Positions 16,190 to 24,400 of a DNA stretch of 32,444 bases are shown here, in pieces. The notes beneath the pieces are model-generated. The model was not told the origin of the DNA. It saw only the letters and a program-made list of their open reading frames with translations, and did not search any database. The stretch's first letter is position 1. The number at the start of each line of letters is the position of its first letter. Source of the stretch: Bacteroidota bacterium (GTDB taxonomy: Bacteria; Bacteroidota; Rhodothermia; Rhodothermales; UBA10348); contig JAJCYR010000026.1 of the NCBI GenBank assembly GCA_029262775.1, forward strand, positions 1 to 32,444, given 5' to 3'. Position numbers and translations under genes: made by a program.

Positions 16190-17527
16190 CTACCCATCCA
16201 ATTCCAGCACCGGCTGGCGGATGCCACCCGGCAGGATGGCCTCCTGCGCCATCAGGTAGGGCGGCTCATCCAGAATGCACGAGCGCAGCGTCACGCCACC
16301 GCGCCGCGCATCCCACCACTCACAGCGGCCGCTCGGATCCATGCCCGAGCGGTGAAACACGGAGATTTCCTGCAGCGGTCCCTCGGGCGTCATGCGCCAG
16401 GTGGGCACGCTCACGCTGTCGTGATCGGCCAGGTTCATGGTACCGAGCATCCAGTGGGCCCACGTTCCGTCCACAAGCGGCATCATGAGCGGCTGCGTGC
16501 TGCGAGTGACCTCTCCTCCGCGCTGCGGCCGGCGCAGTGCAACGAGCGAATCGGCCTCGACGCCGACCAGCACACGCTCCACGCTGCTCCCCAGAAAATC
16601 GAACGATCGGCGCACGAACGCGCCCTCGCCCGTGTGCTCAATGGTATCGGCCAGGAGCTGCCCCGTCGCTGGCATCTGCGCATGCATGACCGTCCGCATG
16701 AGGCCAGGCGATGGGTTGGATACGGCGACCCCCATCGTTCCGCCGCCCTGATCGTACATGGCCACAAAGCTCTCCATACGGCCAATGTCGCGCCGCCCGC
16801 CGCTGTCTTCCTCCTTGGTCGCACGGACTATAAAATCCCGAATGGTCTGGGTAATTTCGGTTGATGCGCCGATAAGCGCCTGTCCCCGGGCCTCGCCAGG
16901 CAGAATGACACGTTCCCGGCTGCCGGGCGCCGCCTCCACAAGCTGCGTCACACCCTGCTGCCCCTGCGTGTCGCGGGCGCTGACAACGCCCAGTACAGCC
17001 AGTTGCCTGAGCGCCGCCACTGTTTCCGCGCCGTGCTCCGTCGCCCCACCGCCGAGCGCCACCAGCGCTCGAAGATGCGGCAGCTCATCGGAGAGGTCGG
17101 CCAGCCGCATGGCCCCGCATCCTGCGCCAATGACGGCCACAACATCGTGCTTGATGCTTGCAAAGCCCAGCATGTTCATCGTATCCATGCCGAAATGCGA
17201 GCGGATGGTTTCGTAATGCTCCGGGTTTCCGATATCGAATTCACTGGTGCGGCTCTCTCCGGCGCCCCGGAAATCGTGGGTCAGCGCGGCGAATCCAGCG
17301 CCCGCCAGTTCCATGGCGAGTGGCTCAAAGAGCGCCTGATCGCCCATCGGGCCACAGTCGTTGAACAGCACGACGGCCTGGTCCGACGCATCCTGGCCGT
17401 ACCACGTGGCGGCAATCCGGAAACCGTCGTTCATGGAAATCTCGATGGGCTCGACGGTGATGGACTGCTCACAGGCGGCGAAAAGGAGGAGGGCTGGCAG
17501 GAAAAGCGAGGTACGGGCGTGAGGCAT
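16190..17527 (-). CDS. Alpha/beta-hydrolase-like lipoprotein with unknown C-terminal domain
   Basis: The 445-residue product starts with a lipoprotein signal (lipobox FAAC, Cys19). Residues about 35-190 resemble an alpha/beta hydrolase: ATWYGQ, VVLFNDCGPMGDQ, FAALTHDFRGAGESR (the loop common to serine hydrolases) and an elbow-like VIGAGCGAM in which Cys137 stands where the nucleophilic Ser is expected, as in dienelactone hydrolases. Residues about 250-445 form a separate beta-rich region (MGTMNLADHDSV, RMTPEGPLQEI, RCEWWDARRGG) that I do not recognise. The 50-bp hairpin repeat lies 24 bases upstream, in the expected promoter or leader. The propeller lipoprotein follows. A 60-nt block of its 5' end is duplicated at 21332-21391. 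Enzymatic activity is inference. Confidence 0.7.
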   Translation of the reverse strand: MPHARTSLFLPALLLFAACEQSITVEPIEISMNDGFRIAATWYGQDASDQAVVLFNDCGPMGDQALFEPLAMELAGAGFAALTHDFRGAGESRTSEFDIGNPEHYETIRSHFGMDTMNMLGFASIKHDVVAVIGAGCGAMRLADLSDELPHLRALVALGGGATEHGAETVAALRQLAVLGVVSARDTQGQQGVTQLVEAAPGSRERVILPGEARGQALIGASTEITQTIRDFIVRATKEEDSGGRRDIGRMESFVAMYDQGGGTMGVAVSNPSPGLMRTVMHAQMPATGQLLADTIEHTGEGAFVRRSFDFLGSSVERVLVGVEADSLVALRRPQRGGEVTRSTQPLMMPLVDGTWAHWMLGTMNLADHDSVSVPTWRMTPEGPLQEISVFHRSGMDPSGRCEWWDARRGGVTLRSCILDEPPYLMAQEAILPGGIRQPVLELDG

Positions 17528-17550
17528 AAGAAAGGCGGTGCAGTCAATTT

Positions 17551-17600
17551 GGACGAGGATTACAAACTCCTCGGTACGAGAGCGGAGCGGTCGCCGTTCC
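17551..17600. repeat. 50-bp repeat with internal hairpin, copy 1
   Basis: This segment matches 21394-21443 in 48 of 50 positions by my count. Its left end contains an inverted repeat, GAGGA / TCCTC around TTACAAAC (GGACGAGGATTACAAACTCC, continuing to CTCGGT), so it can fold into a hairpin; its right end is GC-rich and ends CGCCGTTCC. It lies between the transposase remnant and the start of the hydrolase-like gene, in the likely leader of that gene. It looks like a dispersed palindromic repeat of the REP or small non-autonomous element type; copy number in the genome is unknown. Confidence 0.75.
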
Positions 17601-17689
17601 TGCAGCCTGGTCTTCGGTTCGGGTCCCGATCGAGAAGGCCCTCTACTTCTTCAACGGACGCGAGTCCACTCCTTGAACTCTGAATCTGG

Positions 17690-17860
17690 CCGTCATCCGT
17701 TTGGTGGAGACTTTTCATGCTGGCATTGGCCCGTACCTGTGTGCCATCAACCAACACGCGGCGGGTGATGTCATTCGCGTGGTAGCTTCCAATGAGACGA
17801 CGGAACCGGTGGACGCGCCCGGGCACACGGTCGATTTTCTCACCCGAGAAGCCCACGCAA
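17690..17860 (-). pseudogene. Fragment of a DDE transposase (IS1182/IS5-like)
   Basis: On the minus strand the frame reads FSGEKIDRVPGRVHRFRRLI and then RRVLVDGTQVRANASMKSL. The second block is characteristic of the first catalytic Asp region of IS1182- and IS5-type DDE transposases (VDGT-x-VRANAS), and the first resembles the preceding 'vPDhST-FRRR' zone. After about residue MKSLHQ the similarity stops, and no second or third acidic motif is present, so only a short piece remains. Its left part overlaps the last codons of the LytTR regulator gene, and the 50-bp repeat lies just beyond it. No terminal inverted repeats were recognised. Family assignment is from motif memory. Confidence 0.6.
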
Positions 17861-18562
17861 GGCGGACATGCCTGCCCTGCTGACGGGTACCAGCGTCCCG
17901 TCTGCCATCGTGATTTCGGCGCGCCCCCCTTCCACACGGTCGACGTGGTCCACTTGCTTCAGATTGACGATGTGCGATCTATGCACCCGAACGAACCGGT
18001 CCTGCGGCAGGCGCTCGGCCAATTCTGCCATCCGGACGGAAACCAGGAAGGCGTCCGTACCGACCAGGACCTTCGCATAGTCGTCCGCCGCTTCCACACG
18101 AATGATATCCCCGACCTGGATAATCCGGTACGTGCCCCGCGTGCGGACGGCGAGCGTCGAGATGGGCAGCGAAGGATTGAGTGCACGCTCCGTCCGCAAC
18201 GCGGCGTGGACGGCTGCGAATTCGAACAACCGGTCGACCGCTGCCGTGAAACGGTTGGCGCTGAACGGCTTAAGGAGATAGTCTACCGCCTGCAATTCAA
18301 ACGCCGCCACAGCAAACTGTTCATGGGCCGTTGAAAAGACAACGTGCGTATGGTCCGGAAGCGCCCGCGCAATGTCCATTCCGCCTGGACCCGGCATCTG
18401 GATATCGAGGAAGACGATGTCCGGCGCCAGCGCCTGTATATCGTGTGTTGCGGCGTATCCGTCGGCTGATTCCCCTGCGAGCTCAAGGCGGGCGTCCCGC
18501 GTGACCAACTCGCGAAGTCGGGCACGGGCAAGCGGCTCATCATCAACAATCAAACAGCGCAT
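17840..18562 (-). CDS. LytTR-family response regulator
   Basis: The 240-residue protein has an N-terminal receiver domain (acidic pocket VDDEP at 6-10, phosphoacceptor Asp53 in VFLDIQMPG, Thr/Lys switch residues in STAHE and DYLLKPF) and a C-terminal LytTR DNA-binding domain (about 135-240) with IIQVGDIIRVEAADDYAKV, FVRVHRSHIVNL and a late GTLVPVSR. Such regulators bind direct repeats in promoters and are paired with LytS-type kinases. Its ATG overlaps the kinase stop codon as TGATG. The last few codons coincide with a transposase fragment, so the natural C-terminus may have been slightly altered by an insertion. Target genes are unknown; the adjacent envelope genes are candidates. Confidence 0.93.
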   Translation of the reverse strand: MRCLIVDDEPLARARLRELVTRDARLELAGESADGYAATHDIQALAPDIVFLDIQMPGPGGMDIARALPDHTHVVFSTAHEQFAVAAFELQAVDYLLKPFSANRFTAAVDRLFEFAAVHAALRTERALNPSLPISTLAVRTRGTYRIIQVGDIIRVEAADDYAKVLVGTDAFLVSVRMAELAERLPQDRFVRVHRSHIVNLKQVDHVDRVEGGRAEITMADGTLVPVSRAGMSALRGLLG

Positions 18563-19638
18563 CAGAGTACCGGAATGTCCAGGATGGCACGCACTTCCCT
18601 GTCCATGCCTGTCAACAGTTCAAGGCTTGCCGCGCCGTCGTAGAGCACGCGCAGCCGTTCGGACAGGGTCTGTAGCCCGGTTCCGTGCCCGTCAGCTCTT
18701 TGCTCGGCCTGCCCGTATGTGGAATTAGTGATTTCAACGCGCAGCCGCTCATCGTGGCCGCCCACAAGAATTGCGCGGAGCTGGACGAATCCACCATCGG
18801 GGTCAGGCTCCACGCCGTGCAGGACCGCATTTTCAACCAGTGGTTGAAGCGAAAACACAGGAACCTGGATGGACTTGAGATCCCCGGGGAGGCTCTCCTC
18901 CACGCGCAGTCTATCCCCGAATCGAATGCGTTGCATGTCCAGGTATCCCATGGCAAAGCTCCATTCCTCCCCGAGCGAAACGAACTCCGAATCGCGTTGG
19001 CGGACCGCATAGCGCAGCAGATCGGCCAGCTGTTCATTGGCCTCCTGCGCCCGGGGTGGGTTCGTGTCCATGAGCACGTTTATGCTGTGCAGGGCGTTGA
19101 AAAGGAAGTGAGGGCGAATATTGGACCGGAGGGCGGTCAGTCGGCTCTCGGCGGCAAGTGCCTCGGCACGGGATGCGCGGCGCTCCTCCTCTTGCACGCG
19201 CGTTGCGTTCCGAATGGCGTAAGACAGCCCCGCAATGACGAAATACAGCCAGATACCCCCAAGCATGCGCCAGCCCGTCAGCGGGGTAATCCAGGAAATT
19301 TGTCCTGGCCATTCCCCCATCAGCGCCGCTTCCAGAACGGGGCTCAAGATGGTCCAATAAACTGCAAACAAACCAGTCGCCAACGTGTGAACCCAAACGA
19401 ATTTCCCACCCAGCCAACGAGGCCACGGCACGCGGCCGGATAGCCGCCAAATGAGAACACTGGCACTGGTGGCCAGAAACGTTGCGACCAGACTGGAGCG
19501 GACCGCCGGGAGGATATTTCCCTCTGAATAACCAAGGATAAACAAGGTCCAGAGCACAAAAAAAGCCGCCCAAGCCACGACTGCTGTCCACACGGACCGG
19601 GCTGGCGCAGTGGTTGGGACAGGCGGCGTTGGCGTCAT
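18562..19638 (-). CDS. LytS/YehU-type sensor histidine kinase
   Basis: The 358-residue membrane kinase has about four N-terminal transmembrane segments (residues about 17-36, 47-66, 83-105, 125-142), a short coiled linker rich in Glu/Arg/Ala, and the His_kinase domain with phosphoacceptor His177 in RPHFLFNALHSIN. The ATPase part carries LQPLVENAVLHGVEP (N-box) and GTGLQTLSERL (G-box). No extracytoplasmic sensor domain of any size is present. The start overlaps the stop of the secreted propeller-TPR gene as TAATG and the stop overlaps the regulator start, so all three are translationally linked. The missing sensor could be supplied by the upstream propeller protein; this is inference. Confidence 0.93.
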   Translation of the reverse strand: MTPTPPVPTTAPARSVWTAVVAWAAFFVLWTLFILGYSEGNILPAVRSSLVATFLATSASVLIWRLSGRVPWPRWLGGKFVWVHTLATGLFAVYWTILSPVLEAALMGEWPGQISWITPLTGWRMLGGIWLYFVIAGLSYAIRNATRVQEEERRASRAEALAAESRLTALRSNIRPHFLFNALHSINVLMDTNPPRAQEANEQLADLLRYAVRQRDSEFVSLGEEWSFAMGYLDMQRIRFGDRLRVEESLPGDLKSIQVPVFSLQPLVENAVLHGVEPDPDGGFVQLRAILVGGHDERLRVEITNSTYGQAEQRADGHGTGLQTLSERLRVLYDGAASLELLTGMDREVRAILDIPVL

Positions 19639-20891
19639 TATTCCTCTTCCAGTTCTTTCAGCCTGTCAGCTGCATTCAAGTTTCCGGGATTCAATTCAAG
19701 CGACCGGCGGAAATGCCGAACCGCATTCTCCTTTTGACCGACCAGCAGAAGGGCCTCTCCCAACGAATCATGAGGATTGAACGCATTGGGATAATCCTGC
19801 ACATTCAGCTCGAAAACAGCAACTGCCGCATCCAATGTACCCTGCTCGATCAATGTATACCCCAGGGCGTTCATGAGCCACTCGGTATAGATGCTGGCCG
19901 TATAGGGGTCGGCCTTGTACGCGACATGGGCCTTCCGCATTGCCTCAATGCCACCCGATTCAAATGCGGCCCGTAGCAAGTCATCCAAGCCAGCTATCAT
20001 GAGCTGGCGGACCGTATGCTGGGGAACGGGCGGTTGCGTAATGGTCGGTGGAAACCGGTTCACGAAATCGTTCACGTAGAGCCGGTCGCCTGTCGGCCCA
20101 AGACCTATCCCGTTGGGAAATGCAAAGGAAGCCGCTTTCGCCGCGCCATCCATTTCCTGGACCCGCCCCGTCCCTGTTTCGTGGGTCACGACGCCGTCCA
20201 TGGTGACGCTGTAAATCCGGTTGGCCTGGTATGCCGTGACATAGAATTTGCCGCGTGTAAACACGACGTGGCCCGCATTGCCGCCAGGTATGGTGGCGAA
20301 CAAGCTCGATTCACCTTGTTCTGTGATTCGGATCATGTTGCCGTCGCCGAAATTGACCACGTACAACGCGCTGTCGGGGCCTACCGTAATGCCATTCGGG
20401 CATCGGAAAACGTCGCCATCGGCGAGCGGAGAGACGTTCCAGTCCTTGTCCACCCGGACCACACTGTTCGAGGTGCAATTGTTGACGTACACATTTCCAT
20501 TGGGGTGCTCAATGACACCAACCGGGCCCGACAAACCCCGCGCAGCAACTATTTCCTTGTTGCCGTCCCGATCTATCCGTGACAGGTAATTGCCGAAGAA
20601 ATTGGATTGCAGCAGATGTCCCTGCCTGTCGATGGTATTGCCCGATGCGCCGTACAAACCGGTTGCGAAAATCTCCTTGCGGCCGTCGGGGTAAATGCGC
20701 CACACGTTGGAACCGAAATTCGCTGAGTAGACCAAGCCGGCGCGGTCGACGGTAATCCCACCAACCGCTCCGACAAGGGAATCGGCCAGCGTCAAAACAT
20801 GGCTCACTTGTGCGTTGGAGGTTTGCGGAAGCGAGGTAATGAGACCAGCTGTCAGCAGGACAGCGAACAGGCGGGCGAATAAGCGGTGCAT
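19638..20891 (-). CDS. Secreted NHL/SMP-30-like beta-propeller protein with C-terminal TPR
   Basis: The 417-residue product begins with a cleavable-looking signal peptide (about residues 1-28, ending SNAQ). Residues about 35-290 are NHL/SMP-30-like propeller repeats, each with the pattern GxxxDxxGxLY followed by N-x-I-x-R (for example GITVDRAGLVYSANFGSN, DRQGHLLQSNFFGNYLSRI, GPDSALYVVNFGDGNMIRI). Residues about 330-417 form TPR-type helices (GYTLIEQGTLDAAVAVFELN, SLGEALLLVGQKENAVRHF, LNPGNLNAADRL). It should act outside the cytoplasm. Its stop overlaps the kinase start, which makes it a plausible ligand-binding partner of that kinase. The 142 bases upstream contain no other gene. Confidence 0.82.
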   Translation of the reverse strand: MHRLFARLFAVLLTAGLITSLPQTSNAQVSHVLTLADSLVGAVGGITVDRAGLVYSANFGSNVWRIYPDGRKEIFATGLYGASGNTIDRQGHLLQSNFFGNYLSRIDRDGNKEIVAARGLSGPVGVIEHPNGNVYVNNCTSNSVVRVDKDWNVSPLADGDVFRCPNGITVGPDSALYVVNFGDGNMIRITEQGESSLFATIPGGNAGHVVFTRGKFYVTAYQANRIYSVTMDGVVTHETGTGRVQEMDGAAKAASFAFPNGIGLGPTGDRLYVNDFVNRFPPTITQPPVPQHTVRQLMIAGLDDLLRAAFESGGIEAMRKAHVAYKADPYTASIYTEWLMNALGYTLIEQGTLDAAVAVFELNVQDYPNAFNPHDSLGEALLLVGQKENAVRHFRRSLELNPGNLNAADRLKELEEE

Positions 20892-21033
20892 GGCGAAACT
20901 TCGGGTTGGTTTTCCTCGGCCAACTTATCCATTCCCTGGCGGCGAGTCCTCCCGACCGCCGAGCCCACCGGCGCATTCACCGAATTCCACCCTATACAGC
21001 ATATCCCGCGAAATACCCTCGCGAGCAGTCTCC

Positions 21034-21391
21034 CTACTGCTGCGCCTCGAACCGGAACAGCGAAGCCGTGTCGGGTCCGGTCCGCGCAGCCATCATTGTC
21101 CCACGGACGGACACGGACTCGCCACGGAACGGCAGAAGAAGCGAGTGCAGGTAGGCCCCCTGGTCTTCCAGACCATACATGTCAACCACCATCGTGGAAT
21201 CGGTTCGCAATGGTCCATTTTCCACGAAGAGCCGATCATTGGATACCGAAATACTCCGGTTCAATGGAGGTGGAAGGCGAACCGGGCCAGTGCAGCGAAT
21301 CCGGCGGCAAGAGTAGTGTGATGTTCTCAAGGACGCATCCTGGCCGTACCATGTGGCGGCAATCCGGAAACCGTCGTTCACGGAAATCTCG
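21034..21391 (-). pseudogene. Collapsed duplicate of the hydrolase-propeller lipoprotein cassette
   Basis: Three pieces are joined on the minus strand. First, 21391-21332 matches 17444-17385 (start region of the hydrolase-like gene) in 58 of 60 bases by my count. Then about 21325-21290 reads, in another frame, LLLPPDSLHWPG, as in blade one of the propeller lipoprotein at 15086. Then 21275-21034 encodes a diverged copy of that protein's last 80 residues (PPPLNRSISVSNDRL, DMYGLEDQGAYLHSL, MMAARTG) to a stop. Order and strand are the same as in the intact cassette. The hydrolase signal peptide, most of the hydrolase and the propeller body are missing, so no functional protein is expected, although an open frame of 115 codons from an internal ATG remains. 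Confidence 0.8.
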
Positions 21392-21393
21392 TT

Positions 21394-21443
21394 GGACGAG
21401 GATTACAAACTCCTCGGTAAGAGGGCGGAGCGGTCGCCGTTCC
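21394..21443. repeat. 50-bp repeat with internal hairpin, copy 2
   Basis: Second copy of the repeat at 17551-17600, same orientation, two mismatches. It lies 2 bases from the duplicated hydrolase fragment, whereas in copy 1 the corresponding blocks are 106 bases apart, which marks a deletion. Its other end is 17 bases from the stop codon of the hybrid two-component gene, so its hairpin could also act at the 3' end of that transcript. Confidence 0.75.
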
Positions 21444-21460
21444 GCATTATCAACGGCCTT

Positions 21461-24400
21461 CTATGGCATATATGCTCTTGGGCTGATCCCGAACCTGTCT
21501 TCATAGAGTTTGGAGAAGTACGACACGTTCGAAAACCCGGTTCGGCGGGCCGCCTCGGAAACGGATGCAAGTCCACCGGTTTCCAGCAGCTGCCGCGCGC
21601 TTTCGAGTCGCAGCTTGCGGACGTAGGCCGCGGCCGAATCGCCCGTCAACTCCTTGACGTGCCGTTGCAGCGTGCGCGCGCTCATGAACAGGGCACTTGC
21701 CACTTCATCGACCGATAACTGCGCATTGGACAGGTTATCCGCGACATGGATACGCAGGCGGATCAGGACGTCGTGCTCCTGTTCCGGCGCGGGCGCCGGT
21801 GCTGTTTGCTGCGCCACACGCCCTCGGCGGGCCATGTTCATCAGACGGGCAATCAATACACGGGAGTTGTAGGGCTTCGCGATGAAATCGTCGGCCTGGG
21901 CCGCAAAGCCCTCTACCTGGGCTTCTTCTCCCGTTCGGGCGGTCAGCAGAACGAACGGCAGGTCCGCGTACGCCTGGGAACTGCGGACCTCCCGGAGCAG
22001 ATCCAGACCGCTCATACCGGGCATCATGACATCCGAAAGCACGATATCGGGAGGATGCGAGCGGATGGCTTCCCATCCTTCCCGGCCGTCGGCCGCTACG
22101 GAAACTTCGAACCGGGTGCCCAATTGCCTTGAGAGAATGTCGCGCAGCTCCGGGTTGTCTTCCACGATGAGCAGCCGCTTCCTGTCTCCATCATCACCGG
22201 GCTCGATGGTCGACAGGTCATGATATGTTGCCTGGGTCTGCGCCCGCTCGGTTCGGGTCAGCATTTCGGGGAAAACGGCTGTGAATACCGCTCCGGAGTC
22301 CTGCTCGGACGTTGCCGAAATATGGCCGCCGTGGAGCTCGACAAAATCACGCACGAGCGAGAGGCCAATGCCCAGCCCCTCGTGCTTGCGCGTCAACTCG
22401 TTTTCAACCTGGTAGAACCGATCGAACACGCGGTCCAGGTCGGTGTCGGGAATGCCGTTTCCGGAATCGGCTACCGTCAGGCAGACCGTCTTCTGGTTTC
22501 CGGCTGCGAGCGAGATCCAGACCGAACCACCAGCGGGCGTAAACTTGAGGGCATTGCCAATGAGATTCGAGAGGATCTGGTCCAATTTGATGGCATCGAA
22601 CGATGCCCACATGGTCTCCCGGTCGTGCTCAAACGTGAGCTCGAGGTCTTTCTGGCGCGCTGCAAGCCCAAAATGAGACACAATCCGATGGGTGAATGCC
22701 ACGAGATCCGCCTCCGACCGGTGCAGTGCGTGGCGGTTTCCCTCCGAACGGGCGACATCCAGCAGCTGGGTCACGAGGGCATCGAGCCGATCTGTGAGGC
22801 CGGCTGCCCGTCGCAGTCGCACGTCGGTTTGAGCGGACTCGGCATCTTCCAGATACCCCTTTATCAGGGTCAATGGCGTGCGCAGCTCGTGGCTGATATT
22901 CGAGAAAAAGCGCGCCTTCATGTCATTGGCCGCCTGGAGTTCCTGTGCTTTCTCGGTCAGTTCGAGCGTGCGTTGCCGGACGAGGGCATTGAGCATATTT
23001 CCCCGCTCGGAGAGGTCCCGTTCACGCCAGCGGATGACGACGACAAGAAGGGTAATTCCCGTTCCCGCAACAAGCACAATGAACCATAACCTCGCCCACC
23101 AGGGAGAGGAAATGATCAGGGTTACCGGGCGGAGCGGGCTTTCGGTCACGCGGTATGGATCATTCCGACGCACGTGCAACGCGTAGGTACCTGGCTCAAG
23201 ATTGGTATAGGTCACTTCGCCGCCCCGCGCCGGCCGCCAGGTGTCCTCGAACCCATCGAGCTGGGCCTCAAAGGCATCGGGACCGATAGCCTCGTACCGG
23301 GGCGCGGCCAACGTGAAGCTGATGAGCCGCGCATCGTAGCCTGCGTGCACGGTGGCCCCCGGTGCGAGCCGGTAGTCCTCGTCCTGATAACGTACCGAGA
23401 CGATATCGACCGCCTGGTCGCGACGTTCCGATTGGACGGTTTCTGGATCGAAGATGTGAAACCCGCCTCGAAATCCCATCACCAGGCGCCCGTCCTGCAT
23501 ACGAGTTGTTCCGGTCGTCGTGAAATCCGATGTCCGGCGCACCGGTGCCAGGGGAAGGCGGAGATCTTCCCTGAAACCGTCATCCGACCAGGCAACGAGG
23601 TGTGTACCGTCATCGATCCAGATGCGTCCCTCGGCGTCCCCCATGGTAGGATTCAACACACCCGTCGGGGCCTCGTCGGGCCGTAGTGGCCGTGGAATCA
23701 ACCGGCCGTCTGCAGGATCGTACAGATAGACCTCGGTGCCGGCCAACCAGAGGCGGCCGTTCGACGCGCTATGGATAGATGAGATGAGCAGGTCGTCGAC
23801 GGGAATAGCTTGCGGCACAAAGGTATCGTTATCATCGTCGAAGCGGCTCAGCCCAAACTCCATACCCACCCATAACACCCCATCGGGATCGACGTGGAGG
23901 GCAAGAACCAGACGGATCTCCTGCTGCCCGCCACCGAGACTGTCGCGGTAATCCCGCACTTCCTGCGTCCGGGCATTGTACCGGTACAGGTGACCGAACT
24001 GGCCGAACCAGAGATCCCCATCGGGTGTCTGTTCAATGGTATATATGGCTCCGGTTGACTCGAAGAGCAGGGCGCAGTCCCGGGTGGATGGCTGGAAGCG
24101 GCACACCCCGAATCGGGTCGTGGCCAGTATGATGGACCCGTCGGCGAGGGCCTTCATGGCCGAAACGCCCGTTTCGCCGCGGCCACGGATGCGGACGGCA
24201 CGGTACAATCCTGACGCTGCGTCCCATAAGCCAAAGCCCTCCGGTGTTCCCAGCCATAATCCGGAAGCCGACGCCGAGGCCGCCGACCAGATGTGGTCGG
24301 GCGGAAGAGTGTAATTCGATGCAAACCCTTGCGCCACAAGAGGAACCATGTACGCGTCCTGGTTCACATACAGTAATCCTGCCTGGGTGGTTGCCGCCCA

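Noticed and set aside
17003..17683. 226-codon plus-strand frame covering the 50-bp repeat
   Set aside because: It is antisense to the hydrolase-like lipoprotein; its similarity to the frame at 21353 is only the translated repeat.
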